Assembly (NCBI GenBank): GCA_963539215.1
Contig: CAUTJT010000002.1
Coordinates: forward strand, 144,059 to 208,058
From: CAURNT01 sp963539215
GTDB lineage: Bacteria; Fusobacteriota; Fusobacteriia; Fusobacteriales; Leptotrichiaceae
DNA: 64,000 nt
Reading direction: 5' to 3'
The notes under the pieces were generated by a model, which saw only the letters and a program-made list of their open reading frames with translations, was not told the DNA's origin and ran no database searches. A program made the translations under genes and the position numbers. Shown here in pieces: positions 54,828 through 63,991 of the stretch; the first letter of the stretch is position 1, and every line of letters begins with the position of its first letter.

Positions 54828-55250
54828 ATGAATATTTATTTAGGACTTGATATAGGTGATGTTAGAATAGGTGTCGCAAAATCTGATTCAATTGGTATGT
54901 TTGCATCAGCATACGAGGTTATAAACAGAAACCAAACTGACCCATTTGTAAGAATAAAAAAAATTATAAATGAAGAAAAAATAGCTGCTTTAGTTGTGGG
55001 ACAACCTAAAACTAAAGATGGTCAAAATGCTATCCAAGTTGAAAAAGTAGAAAAATTTATATCTGAACTAAAAAATTTAATAGGAGAAGATTTTAAAATC
55101 TACTATGTAGATGAAAGATATACAACTAAAGAAGCAGAATATTATTTAAAAAATTTCTCTAAAAAGAATGGTAAAGAAAGAAGAAAAGTTGTAGATATGA
55201 TTGCAGCAACTATAATTTTACAAAACTTTTTAGATTCAAAAAAACGTTAA
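54828..55250 (+). CDS. ruvX: Putative pre-16S rRNA nuclease / Holliday junction resolvase-like
   Basis: 140 residues with the YqgF signature GLDIGDVRIGVAKSD at the start and YVDERYTTKEAE with the acidic catalytic residues. E. coli YqgF matures the 16S rRNA 5' end; the old Holliday-resolvase name remains. It starts three bases after the alaS stop and ends at a strong terminator. Confidence 0.92.
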   Translation: MNIYLGLDIGDVRIGVAKSDSIGMFASAYEVINRNQTDPFVRIKKIINEEKIAALVVGQPKTKDGQNAIQVEKVEKFISELKNLIGEDFKIYYVDERYTTKEAEYYLKNFSKKNGKERRKVVDMIAATIILQNFLDSKKR

Positions 55251-55255
55251 TATAT

Positions 55256-55291
55256 AAAAAACTCTAAACTTATTAAAGCTTAGAGTTTTTT
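55256..55291. terminator. Bidirectional terminator ruvX/pepF
   Basis: Arms AAAAAACTCTAA (55256-55267) and TTAGAGTTTTTT (55280-55291) with 12-base loop, flanked by A and T runs. It lies between convergent genes. Confidence 0.85.
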
Positions 55292-55293
55292 TA

Positions 55294-57090
55294 TTATTTA
55301 ACTAATTTTTCAAATTCTTTAAGTTGTTCTTCGAATATATCTAAACAATTTAATACTGGCTTATTAGTACTCATATCTACACCAGCTTTTTTAAGTATTT
55401 CAAGAGAATAATCACTAGATCCAGATTTTAAATAATTAATATATTTTTCTACTGCAGGCTTACCTTCATTTAATATTTTTTTAGCAAATGCTGAAGCTGC
55501 TGAAATTCCTGTTGCATATTGATAAACATAGAAATTATAATAGAAATGTGGTATTCTAGCCCATTCATATCTTATTTCATCATCATAAGTTATATATTCA
55601 CCATAATATTTTTTATTAATATCATAATATGTATCAGAAAGAGTATCTGCTGTCAATGCTCCTCCATTTTCTACAATCTTATGAATTTCATATTCAAATT
55701 CAGCAAATTGAGTTTGTCTATATAAAGTAGATTTAATTTTATCTAAATCATGATTAACTATATAAGCTTTAATTTTATCATCATTTGAATATTTTTTCAT
55801 TAAGTAATTACTTAATAATAATTCATTAGTTATACTAGCTACTTCTGCTAGGAATATAGTATAGTGCCCATATAAATATGGTTGGTTATTTCTTGTATAA
55901 TAACTATGTAAACTATGTCCTAACTCATGTGCTAATGTAAATAAATTATCTATAGTTCCTCTCCAACTTATTAATATAAATGGATTCGTACCATAAGTAC
56001 CTCCAGAATAAGCACCTGATCTCTTACCAACATTTTCAGCATAATCTATCCATCTTTCATCAAAGGCTTTCTTTAATATAGAAATATATTCCTCTCCCAT
56101 TACACTTAAAGCATCTAATATAATATCTCTTGCTTCTTCAAAAGTAAATGATAATTCGACATTTTCAATCAATGAAGTATGTATATCATATTGATGCATT
56201 TCATCTAATTTTAATATATTCTTTCTAATTTCCATATACTTATGTAATAAATATAATTTAGAGTTTACAGCTTCTATTAATGCATCGTATACACTTTCAT
56301 CTATAAAATTACTTGAAAGTGCTGCATTTCTAGCACTAGGATAATTCTTTAATTTAGCTCCTATAGTATGTATTAAAACTTGACCTTGTAAAGTTGAAGC
56401 AAAGCTATTTTTAAAATTACCATAAGCTCTATAAGTACTTCTAAATGCATTTTCTCTTAATATTCTATCTGTAGATTCAAGATAAGAAATATATCTAGCA
56501 TGATTTAAAGGTAAAACTTCTCCTTTAGAATTCATTACATCATCAAATTTTAAATCTGCTTCATTTAACATTGAAAATGTTTTATGAGGTATAGCCATTA
56601 TTTCCATTAAATTGGCCAATAATTCCTCTTCTTTTTGTGTTAATTTATGCTTTTTCTTATTTAATAAATTTGAAATATAGAATTTAAAAAATGATATTTC
56701 TTCATCATTAAAATACTCATTTAATTTTTCTTCACTTAATTCTAATAACTTCAACTCTTCAAAAGTTGCATTTGTAGCCCATCTAGAATACAAACTTAAA
56801 GCTCTATTATTATATTCTTGATATTTAGAATTTGTACTATCCTCATCTCCTTTTAAATGAGCATACGTATATAATTTATCCATTCTTTTTGATAAATCTT
56901 CATCTAATTTTAAAGTTGCTTTTAAATTATCTATATTTTCAACCATAATATTTTCATACTTTAAAATTTCTTCTATTTCTACCGATAGCTTTTTAAATTC
57001 TTTTTCCCATTCTTCATCATTCTTAAATATACTTGTTAAATCCCAAGTTTGTGATAATTCTACATCACTTCTTTTTAATATATCACTCAT
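55294..57090 (-). CDS. pepF: Oligoendopeptidase F (M3 family)
   Basis: 598 residues, usual PepF length. The zinc site is LAHELGHSLHSYYT (HExxH) with the third ligand later in TIFLAEVASITNE. It cleaves oligopeptides inside the cell. Last gene of a peptide-use operon with an M29 aminopeptidase and a threonine dehydratase. Overlaps the dehydratase gene by 8 bases. Confidence 0.94.
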   Translation of the reverse strand: MSDILKRSDVELSQTWDLTSIFKNDEEWEKEFKKLSVEIEEILKYENIMVENIDNLKATLKLDEDLSKRMDKLYTYAHLKGDEDSTNSKYQEYNNRALSLYSRWATNATFEELKLLELSEEKLNEYFNDEEISFFKFYISNLLNKKKHKLTQKEEELLANLMEIMAIPHKTFSMLNEADLKFDDVMNSKGEVLPLNHARYISYLESTDRILRENAFRSTYRAYGNFKNSFASTLQGQVLIHTIGAKLKNYPSARNAALSSNFIDESVYDALIEAVNSKLYLLHKYMEIRKNILKLDEMHQYDIHTSLIENVELSFTFEEARDIILDALSVMGEEYISILKKAFDERWIDYAENVGKRSGAYSGGTYGTNPFILISWRGTIDNLFTLAHELGHSLHSYYTRNNQPYLYGHYTIFLAEVASITNELLLSNYLMKKYSNDDKIKAYIVNHDLDKIKSTLYRQTQFAEFEYEIHKIVENGGALTADTLSDTYYDINKKYYGEYITYDDEIRYEWARIPHFYYNFYVYQYATGISAASAFAKKILNEGKPAVEKYINYLKSGSSDYSLEILKKAGVDMSTNKPVLNCLDIFEEQLKEFEKLVK

Positions 57091-58057
57091 ATTCTTCCTT
57101 TCTATTTTCTGATAATATTGATATTAATAATTCCTCATCAATATTACCTCCTGATAATATTATTACATTTTTCCTATTTTTAAATACTTCAGGATACATA
57201 AAGTAAGCCGCAAGTCCTATTGCCCCTGCTGGCTCAACTACATTTTTTTCTTTTAAAATTAAATGTCTTATAGCATCTTTAACATATTTTTCTTCTACAA
57301 CTAATACATCATCTAAATATTCTTCTATTAAAGAATACGGTAACTCTCCAACTCCACCTAATAAAGCATCACATATGCTCTCCCCTTTTGCTGGATAATC
57401 ACTATATCTTTTTCCATCTTTTATAGAATCTTTAAATGAAGGTGACATTTCAGTTTGTACTGCAATTATCTTAATATTTTTATTTTTACTTTTAGCATAA
57501 AGTGCTATTCCTGCAAATATTCCCCCACCACCTACTGGTATAAATATTTGATCAACATCAGGTAAATCTTCTAATATTTCTATAGCTATAGTTCCTTGTC
57601 CTGCAAGAGCTATATCATCAGAACAAGGATCAATAAAGACTGCATTAGATTTATATGCAAACTCTTCTGCTAATCTATGTGCATCATCATAATCTATACC
57701 TTCTATATTTATTTTAGGTCCATATTCAGATATATTTTTAAACTTATCTTCTGTAGTTTTTTTTGATAAAAATATATTAGTATCATTAAAACCCAATATT
57801 TTACTTGCATAAGATACTGATATTCCATGATTGCCACTAGAAACTGCAACTATTTTTTGCATATTATCTAAACTTGTTAATTTTGCAAATGCACCTCTTA
57901 TTTTACAACAATTTAACTTTTGCCTATTTTCCATTTTGAAGTATATTTCTGTATTATTATCACCAAGAAATATAGATTTCATAAGAGGTGTTCTAATTAT
58001 ATATTTTTTTATTCTATAATAGCTATCTTCTATTTTCTCCAAAGTTAGAGTTTTCAT
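57083..58057 (-). CDS. tdcB: Threonine/serine dehydratase (PLP, catabolic type)
   Basis: 324 residues, fold type II PLP enzyme. The Schiff-base lysine is in LNCCKIRGAF, SSGNHGISVSYA binds the substrate carboxylate, and the phosphate-binding loop is PVGGGGIFAG. There is no C-terminal regulatory ACT domain, so catabolic (TdcB-like), not IlvA biosynthetic. It turns threonine or serine into 2-oxoacids and ammonia, fitting fermentation of amino acids released by its neighbours. Serine racemase is an alternative call. Confidence 0.85.
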   Translation of the reverse strand: MKTLTLEKIEDSYYRIKKYIIRTPLMKSIFLGDNNTEIYFKMENRQKLNCCKIRGAFAKLTSLDNMQKIVAVSSGNHGISVSYASKILGFNDTNIFLSKKTTEDKFKNISEYGPKINIEGIDYDDAHRLAEEFAYKSNAVFIDPCSDDIALAGQGTIAIEILEDLPDVDQIFIPVGGGGIFAGIALYAKSKNKNIKIIAVQTEMSPSFKDSIKDGKRYSDYPAKGESICDALLGGVGELPYSLIEEYLDDVLVVEEKYVKDAIRHLILKEKNVVEPAGAIGLAAYFMYPEVFKNRKNVIILSGGNIDEELLISILSENRKEEYE

Positions 58058-59289
58058 TAATCAGCCCAATTTCCATTTTCAAATACTTTAACTTCTTCAC
58101 CATTTTCTTTAATTCCTAATATATTTAAACTAGAATCTCCTATCATAAAATCAACATGAGTTAAACTTCTATTAACACCTGAATTTTCTAATTCTTCATC
58201 ATTCATATTAACTCCATTTTTTATACATGTAGGATATGCTGCTCCTATCGCTAAATGGCAAGATGCATTTTCATCATATAAAGTTTCATAAAACATTAAG
58301 TTTGTATTTGAAATAGGGGAATCAAATGGAACTAAAGCAACTTCTCCTAAACTCTTTGATCCTTCATCAGTTTCTATTAAAGTTTTTAATATTTTTTTAC
58401 CCTTTTTAGCATCAAAATTTACAATTTTACCATCTTTAAAATCTAAATAAAATTCATCTATAATATTTGAATTATAATTCAAAGGTTTAGTACTATAAAC
58501 TCTACCATTTATTCCATCTTTATGTGGTAATGTATAAACTTCTTCAGTCGGCATATTAGCTGTAAACTCTACACCCTTAGAATTTAAAGCACGAGCTGCT
58601 TTCCATAAATGTCCTTTAGGTAATTCAATTTCTAAATTAGTACCTTTTTCATTAGTATATCTTAAATATTTAAAATTATGATCATTTAATTTTTTAGCTC
58701 TATCTTCTAGGTTTTGTATATGTTTCATCCAATTTTCAACACTATTTTCATCTTCTATTCTTGTTACATAAAATATAGATTCCCAAAGTTTTTTAACCCC
58801 TTCAACTTCATCTAAATCTGGAAATACTAATTTCGCCCATTCTTTATTTGGACATCCTACTATAGTCCAAGAATTTTTATCGCTCATAAGTGATGAACGT
58901 AAATATGACATTGCTGAACTTCTTGCCATAACACCTGCTTTTATCTTTTCTGCATCAATACCTTCCAATAAGTTAGGATTAGATCCAAGTATAGATATAA
59001 AAACAGCATTTCTATCAACAAAATCTTTATATTGTTCCTTAAACCATTCTCTTACATCAGACAAAACTTCTTTAGATGCATAAGTATGTTTAAGTCTTAT
59101 CATCTCATTATCCATCCACATAACTTCTACATCGCTTGCTCCTGCTTTATATGCTGCTTCAGCAATTGCATAAGCCAATTCTTTTGCATCTGTAACTGTT
59201 CTAATAACTACAAGTTGTCCTTTTTGAACATTTGCACCAACTTTAACAGTAGTTTCCGCATAAATTCTTAATTTTTCTTTAAAATCCAT
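58057..59289 (-). CDS. M29 family aminopeptidase
   Basis: 410 residues. Matches the thermophilic aminopeptidase family (AmpS/PepS): EFTANMPTEEVYTLPHKDGINGRV, EVALVPFDSPIS, ETLYDENASCHLAIGAAYP and the late HVDFMIGD with metal ligands. It removes N-terminal residues from peptides in the cytosol. The stop shares a base with the next start. The operon pairs it with PepF and a threonine dehydratase. Confidence 0.92.
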   Translation of the reverse strand: MDFKEKLRIYAETTVKVGANVQKGQLVVIRTVTDAKELAYAIAEAAYKAGASDVEVMWMDNEMIRLKHTYASKEVLSDVREWFKEQYKDFVDRNAVFISILGSNPNLLEGIDAEKIKAGVMARSSAMSYLRSSLMSDKNSWTIVGCPNKEWAKLVFPDLDEVEGVKKLWESIFYVTRIEDENSVENWMKHIQNLEDRAKKLNDHNFKYLRYTNEKGTNLEIELPKGHLWKAARALNSKGVEFTANMPTEEVYTLPHKDGINGRVYSTKPLNYNSNIIDEFYLDFKDGKIVNFDAKKGKKILKTLIETDEGSKSLGEVALVPFDSPISNTNLMFYETLYDENASCHLAIGAAYPTCIKNGVNMNDEELENSGVNRSLTHVDFMIGDSSLNILGIKENGEEVKVFENGNWAD

Positions 59290-59301
59290 ATTTTTACCTT
59301 C

Positions 59302-59556
59302 CTAATTCAATAATTGTTCTAAAATTTCTTTAAGGATTTGTTTTATCTCTATAGACAAATTTTCTTTATCATCATTTAATAATATATTTATAGCCTCTAT
59401 ACCATCTGATAGATCTTTTTTACAAACTTCATATATTTTATTCTCTACTATAGTTTTATCTTCCTTATCCTTTAGCATATCAAATCTTTTTTTTACCTTT
59501 AATAAGTACGAAGGATTTTTGATAAATAATTCTTTCTTTTGTATAAACTGATTCAT
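59302..59556 (-). CDS. Small protein of unknown function
   Basis: 84 residues from the ATG at 59556 (AGAGGTG about nine bases before); an upstream extension in the same frame covers the leader and is unlikely. Charged, helical, Lys/Glu-rich, no membrane segment, no family recognised. It is first in the peptide-catabolism operon, 12 bases before the M29 gene. Coding nature is supported by RBS, spacing and promoter but not by homology. Confidence 0.6.
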   Translation of the reverse strand: MNQFIQKKELFIKNPSYLLKVKKRFDMLKDKEDKTIVENKIYEVCKKDLSDGIEAINILLNDDKENLSIEIKQILKEILEQLLN

Positions 59557-59591
59557 AAATATTTCACCTCTAGAAATTTCTATATAATATA

Positions 59592-59620
59592 ATACTATCA
59601 TTTTAAAAAATGTTAGTCAA
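59592..59620 (-). promoter_or_regulatory. Promoter of the peptide-catabolism operon
   Basis: Minus strand TTGACT (59615-59620), 17 bases, TAGTAT (59592-59597), about 35 bases before the first start codon; a TATTAT further on is an alternative -10. Confidence 0.6.
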
Positions 59621-59626
59621 GTAAAA

Positions 59627-59654
59627 GAAAAAGGAAGCAGAAAAAACTACTTCC
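59627..59654 (-). terminator. Terminator of the mur operon
   Basis: Hairpin GGAAGCAG/CTACTTCC (59633-59654) with 6-base loop and one G-U pair on the minus strand, followed there by TTTTTCTTTT. It overlaps the mupG stop codon. Confidence 0.8.
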
Positions 59655-60690
59655 AAAATATAAATTTAGTAATTATTGATATATATTCTAATAATTCAAT
59701 GTCTTTATCACAAACTCTTGAAACTACATCTCTTTTTTCATCTATACCTAAATTTTTAAGAGCTATTTCTAATTCTCCTTCATATCTTAAGTATTTTTCA
59801 TTACTTAAAAGTATATCACCTTTTCTAATTTCTCTATTTTCTTTTTTTATATCTCTTAATTCTTTTTGTATATATTTTTTAAATTCTTTTCTAGTTTTGC
59901 CTATACTTTCAGGAATTTTGGACCTTATTAAATACTCTGAATAATCTCTTCTATTCTCAAATGTTGTATCATTTAATATATTATCTATATTTTTAAGAGG
60001 AACTATCCCATCTGAAATGTATTTAAAATATTTCCAATTTTCATCACTAAGATCTATATCTCCAACTAAAACTATATCCGTCTTAAGACTAATTAATTTT
60101 AATACAGAAGTTATAAATCTTTCATACCTTGTATTTTCAAGTGTAGGTAATCCTTCAAACATAGGTCCTCTTTTTAAATCTCCTGATACAAAAGCCATAG
60201 TTTTAATTCCAAATTCATTATATTTTTCATTTTGTTCTAAAAAATATTTTTCTCCTATTCCTGTATACTTTTTAGGATAATAATTATGTAAAGCTAGTAT
60301 CTTATTAAAATCTATTCCTTTATTATTTAAATATTTTAAATCATTTTTAGTTATAGTACTTGCATTAAGAACTATCATGTTTTTTTTAGATAATTCATAT
60401 ATTTCATCTAAACTATACCCATCATCTATTCTTAAATATACATTTTTTAAGTTAGAAAATATATTACTATTTGTATATTCATTAATATCAACTATTAAAT
60501 TAATACTACTCTTAGTACATAATTCTATTAATTTGTATAGTCTCTCACTTTTATCAATATTATTTTCTTCTAAAATATTAAGTGATGTGAAGGCAAACTT
60601 CACACCACTTATACTTGCTTTATTAATAACTTCTATATTTTTTTGTATATCTGTACTTAAATAAAGCGATATTCCTGTTTTAATTTCCAT
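59647..60690 (-). CDS. mupG: 6-phospho-N-acetylmuramidase MupG (DUF871)
   Basis: 347 residues. TIM-barrel start MEIKTGISLYLSTDIQKNIEVI and a C-terminal small domain from about residue 240 match the DUF871/MupG family, known in Staphylococcus to cleave MurNAc-6-phosphate-GlcNAc after uptake by MurP. Neighbours murQ, murR and murP fit exactly. Its first 11 bases overlap the murP end. The name is by family and context. Confidence 0.88.
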   Translation of the reverse strand: MEIKTGISLYLSTDIQKNIEVINKASISGVKFAFTSLNILEENNIDKSERLYKLIELCTKSSINLIVDINEYTNSNIFSNLKNVYLRIDDGYSLDEIYELSKKNMIVLNASTITKNDLKYLNNKGIDFNKILALHNYYPKKYTGIGEKYFLEQNEKYNEFGIKTMAFVSGDLKRGPMFEGLPTLENTRYERFITSVLKLISLKTDIVLVGDIDLSDENWKYFKYISDGIVPLKNIDNILNDTTFENRRDYSEYLIRSKIPESIGKTRKEFKKYIQKELRDIKKENREIRKGDILLSNEKYLRYEGELEIALKNLGIDEKRDVVSRVCDKDIELLEYISIITKFIFWK

Positions 60691-62086
60691 AAATTTCTTC
60701 TATTCTTTCTTCGTCTATTCCAAATAAATAAGTTAAGATAAATCCACCTATATATGCACCTACCATAGCTATTATGAAATAAATCCATGTTCCAGGAACA
60801 ACTATTAATAATCCAAATAATCCTGAAACTCCTTGAGTTATAGTCCCTAATTTAAATATTACTGCAAGCATTCCACCAAATCCAGAACCAAGACAAGCTG
60901 TAATAAATGGTTTACCTAAAGGAAGAGTAACTGCATACATTAAAGGTTCTCCTATACCTAAAATACCTACAGGAAGAGCATCTCTTGTTAGAGTTTTTAA
61001 TTTTTTATTCTTAGTTTTTAAATATATTGCAAATCCAGCACCAACTTGTCCTCCACCTGCCATCATAAGTATAGGTAATAGATAGTTAATTCCTTGAGTT
61101 GGTCCATTAGGATCATTTAATAATACATGTATAGGTGTTAAAGCTTGGTGTAATCCAACTGAAACAAGTGGTAAGAAAGTAGCAGATAATATATATCCTC
61201 CTACAAATCCAAGACTATTATATACAAAATTAAGTGTTCCAAATATTCCAACTGTTACTAAGTTTCCTAGTGGTTGTATAATACCTAAAGCTATAAATAC
61301 ACCTAATATTAAAGTAATTAATGGAGTTAAGAAAGTATCTAAGAAAGTAGGTACATATTTTCTAACATTCTTTTCAAGATAAGATACTATTATACCCATA
61401 AATAAAGCAGCTAAAAGTCCACCTAATCCTGGTGTAAATGGTTTACCTGTGAAAGGTAAGATAATAGGATTATCATCTATTTTAGTTAATAAAGGAAGAC
61501 CTGGATTAGCTATAAATATTGAACCTATAATACCTCCAAGAACTGCACTTCCACCAAATTCTTTAGCAGCATTCATACCAACATAAAGTGATAAATAACC
61601 AAACATAACAAACCCTAAACTTTTAATAGCTAAGAACCACCAACTAGCATTAAATGCACCCTTTGTAGTAACAGTAATTACATTGCTAAGTCCAAGTATT
61701 AATCCTGCTGCGATTATACCTGGCAATAAAGGAACAAAAATATTAGCTATTCTTTGTAGGAATCTTTGAACTACACCATTATGTTTAGCCTTATTTTCCT
61801 TCTTATTTTCTTTAGCTAATTCATTTACATCTTCAAAACCTAAAGGTATATTAGTTAATTTAGAAAATTCATTCCCAACCTTATTAACAACACCAGGTCC
61901 TAAAACGATTTGTAGTGTATCAGCTTCAACTACTGATAATACACCATCAATTTTTTTCAATTCTTCAATTGAAACATCTTTTTTAGTGCTAACTCTAAGT
62001 CTTGTCATACAAACTGCATTAGAACTAATATTTTCTACCCCACCTAAAGCATCCAAAATTTCTTTTGCCATTTTTTTTGCATCCAT
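60680..62086 (-). CDS. murP: MurNAc PTS transporter, EIIBC
   Basis: 468 residues. N-terminal EIIB domain with phosphocysteine Cys26 in SNAVCMTRLRVS, linker, and a glucose-superfamily EIIC domain with about ten helices (LLPGIIAAGLILG, the GIGEPLMYAVTLPLG loop). It imports and phosphorylates MurNAc or MurNAc-GlcNAc. No EIIA domain is attached, so a free EIIA (Crr-like) from elsewhere is needed. The disaccharide is likely because MupG is next door. Confidence 0.93.
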   Translation of the reverse strand: MDAKKMAKEILDALGGVENISSNAVCMTRLRVSTKKDVSIEELKKIDGVLSVVEADTLQIVLGPGVVNKVGNEFSKLTNIPLGFEDVNELAKENKKENKAKHNGVVQRFLQRIANIFVPLLPGIIAAGLILGLSNVITVTTKGAFNASWWFLAIKSLGFVMFGYLSLYVGMNAAKEFGGSAVLGGIIGSIFIANPGLPLLTKIDDNPIILPFTGKPFTPGLGGLLAALFMGIIVSYLEKNVRKYVPTFLDTFLTPLITLILGVFIALGIIQPLGNLVTVGIFGTLNFVYNSLGFVGGYILSATFLPLVSVGLHQALTPIHVLLNDPNGPTQGINYLLPILMMAGGGQVGAGFAIYLKTKNKKLKTLTRDALPVGILGIGEPLMYAVTLPLGKPFITACLGSGFGGMLAVIFKLGTITQGVSGLFGLLIVVPGTWIYFIIAMVGAYIGGFILTYLFGIDEERIEEIYGN

Positions 62087-62092
62087 TACGAC

Positions 62093-62944
62093 TCACTCCT
62101 TTTGGTTTTCTATTTTTTCTATTTTTGTTTCATTAATTCTTTTTACAACTTCTTTATAATTCTTATTAGAATAAGCTAAATATATAACATCTATTAAGTT
62201 TAAAATTGAAATTCTAGAATAAATTGCTGCACTTCTTTTAAAAGATTCTTTAGAAGTTACATATAGATTATAATCACACAACTTAGCTATTGCATTCGTT
62301 ACATACTTAGTTATAGATACTGTGGTAACACCTTTTTCTTTTAATATTTTAACAATATCTAATATTTCTTTAGTCATTCCAGAATATGATACTATAATAG
62401 CAAGATGATTATCATCACTATTGACTGCTTGAACATGTTGTAAATCTGTCCCATTGAAAGTATTAACAATTTTACCTACTCTCATAAATTTATACTGTGC
62501 ATCTAAACAAACTATATGTGAAGCACCCATACCATAAAAATCAATAACAGATTTTTCATTAATTAAATCAACAATTTTATCTATAATATCAGCATCTTGT
62601 AACATTTTCGTTTCTTTAAGTGATATTATACTAAGTTTATTAATTTTTTCTATTATTCCTTTAGTATCACAATTTTCATCAATATCACTATTATTTACCA
62701 CCATTTCTTTATTCCCAATTAATGCCATTTCTTCTATTGCTTTTAATCTAAATTCTTGAAATCCTTTAAACCCTAATTTTTTACACATTCTTGTAACTGT
62801 AGAAATACTTGTATATGTATTTTTAGATATCTCCATAGCAGGTATACTTCTAATATTTCTAATATTTTTTAAAATATATTCAGCTACATATCTTTCATTT
62901 TCAGTAAAATCTTTATTTTCCCTTATTTTGATCATTAAACTCAT
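62093..62944 (-). CDS. murR: RpiR-family regulator MurR
   Basis: 283 residues: N-terminal HTH_6 domain (KNTYTSISTVTRMCKKLGFKG around 40-60) and a C-terminal SIS domain (FYGMGASHIVCLDAQYKFMR) that binds sugar phosphate, known as MurNAc-6-phosphate in MurR. It overlaps murQ by 32 bases. Palindromic sites in front of murQ are good candidate operators. Confidence 0.88.
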   Translation of the reverse strand: MSLMIKIRENKDFTENERYVAEYILKNIRNIRSIPAMEISKNTYTSISTVTRMCKKLGFKGFQEFRLKAIEEMALIGNKEMVVNNSDIDENCDTKGIIEKINKLSIISLKETKMLQDADIIDKIVDLINEKSVIDFYGMGASHIVCLDAQYKFMRVGKIVNTFNGTDLQHVQAVNSDDNHLAIIVSYSGMTKEILDIVKILKEKGVTTVSITKYVTNAIAKLCDYNLYVTSKESFKRSAAIYSRISILNLIDVIYLAYSNKNYKEVVKRINETKIEKIENQKE

Positions 62945-63833
62945 GTATCAACCTCGCAACATTATACCCATATTCATCTAATTTAGATATAGCTTCTTCT
63001 TTTGTAATTGATAATAAGATCATTACTATTGCATATTTAACATTATAATCAGCTTCTTCTAATTTTTTAGAAGCCACTTCATAATCACAATGTGTAGTTG
63101 ATATAATAATTCTTTTAGCTCTTTCTATCAATTTAAAGTTTGAAGTTTTTACATCAACCATATACCCTGAAAATACTTTACCTAATTTAATCATTATAGT
63201 AGTTGAAATCATATTTAATATCATTTTTTGAGCAGTTCCAGATTTCATTCTTGTAGAACCTGTTACAATTTCTGGTCCAACTACAACTTCAATAGGACAT
63301 TTAGCAATTTTAGAAACTTCAGAATTTTTTGAACATGAAATACTTCCTGTTAAAATACCTATACTATTGGCATAGTTAATAGCAGAAACTACATATGGAG
63401 TTCTTCCTGAAGCAGTTAATCCAATAACAACATCATAAGGTTTCAATTCAAGTTTTTTAATATCCTCAATTCCCATTTCTATACTATCTTCTGCATTTTC
63501 AACTGCCATAAAAACAGCATCTCTACCTCCTGATATTAATCCTTGAAATTTATCAAAATCTACTCCATAAGTTGGTGGACATTCAGAAGCATCTAATATA
63601 CCAAGCCTACCTGAAGTACCTGATCCAACATATATTACACGTGTGTTTTCATTATAATTATCCAAAATATTATCAATCAAATAAGATATATTATCTAATG
63701 ATTTTTCAACACAATAAGCAACTTTTTTATCTTCTTCATTTATCCTTCTTAATATTTCTTGTGTACTTTGTAATTCAATATCCTTACTGTTAGTATTATT
63801 CTGTTCAGTAGATAAAACATTCAAATTAACCAT
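62913..63833 (-). CDS. murQ: MurNAc-6-phosphate etherase
   Basis: 306 residues from the ATG at 63833, six bases after AGAGGTG; an upstream GTG/ATG pair is within that RBS. SIS domain with YVGSGTSGRLGILDASECPPTYG, the family signature, and LTASGRTPYVV. It splits the lactyl ether of MurNAc-6-phosphate to GlcNAc-6-phosphate and D-lactate. First gene of murQ-murR-murP-mupG. Confidence 0.95.
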   Translation of the reverse strand: MVNLNVLSTEQNNTNSKDIELQSTQEILRRINEEDKKVAYCVEKSLDNISYLIDNILDNYNENTRVIYVGSGTSGRLGILDASECPPTYGVDFDKFQGLISGGRDAVFMAVENAEDSIEMGIEDIKKLELKPYDVVIGLTASGRTPYVVSAINYANSIGILTGSISCSKNSEVSKIAKCPIEVVVGPEIVTGSTRMKSGTAQKMILNMISTTIMIKLGKVFSGYMVDVKTSNFKLIERAKRIIISTTHCDYEVASKKLEEADYNVKYAIVMILLSITKEEAISKLDEYGYNVARLIHEFNDQNKGK

Positions 63834-63853
63834 AAGCATCACCTCTTATTAAG

Positions 63854-63881
63854 AGTATACTCATAATTTCATAAAATGCAA
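63854..63881 (-). promoter_or_regulatory. Promoter of the mur operon
   Basis: Minus strand TTGCAT (63876-63881), 16 bases, TATACT (63854-63859), about 20 bases before the murQ start. Confidence 0.65.
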
Positions 63882-63887
63882 GTCCTT

Positions 63888-63917
63888 TTGAAAGTTACTT
63901 TCAATACTTGAAAGTAT
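63888..63917. promoter_or_regulatory. Two adjacent palindromes, likely MurR operators
   Basis: TTGAAAGT-T-ACTTTCAA (63888-63904) is a perfect interrupted palindrome, and ATACTTGAAAGTAT (63904-63917) has 6-base arms. They share the GAAAGT unit and lie just upstream of the -35 box of murQ. RpiR-type proteins bind such sites. Confidence 0.6.
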
Positions 63918-63947
63918 AAAAAGATATACTTTATATTATTTTTAAGT

Positions 63948-63972
63948 AAAAAAAAACAAGTCAAAAGACTTG
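63948..63972 (-). terminator. Terminator of an upstream tRNA transcript
   Basis: CAAGTC-AAAA-GACTTG (63957-63972) followed on the minus strand by nine T (63956-63948). It lies between the probable tRNA end and the mur promoter region. Confidence 0.8.
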
Positions 63973-63991
63973 CAAAATAATAATAAATTGA

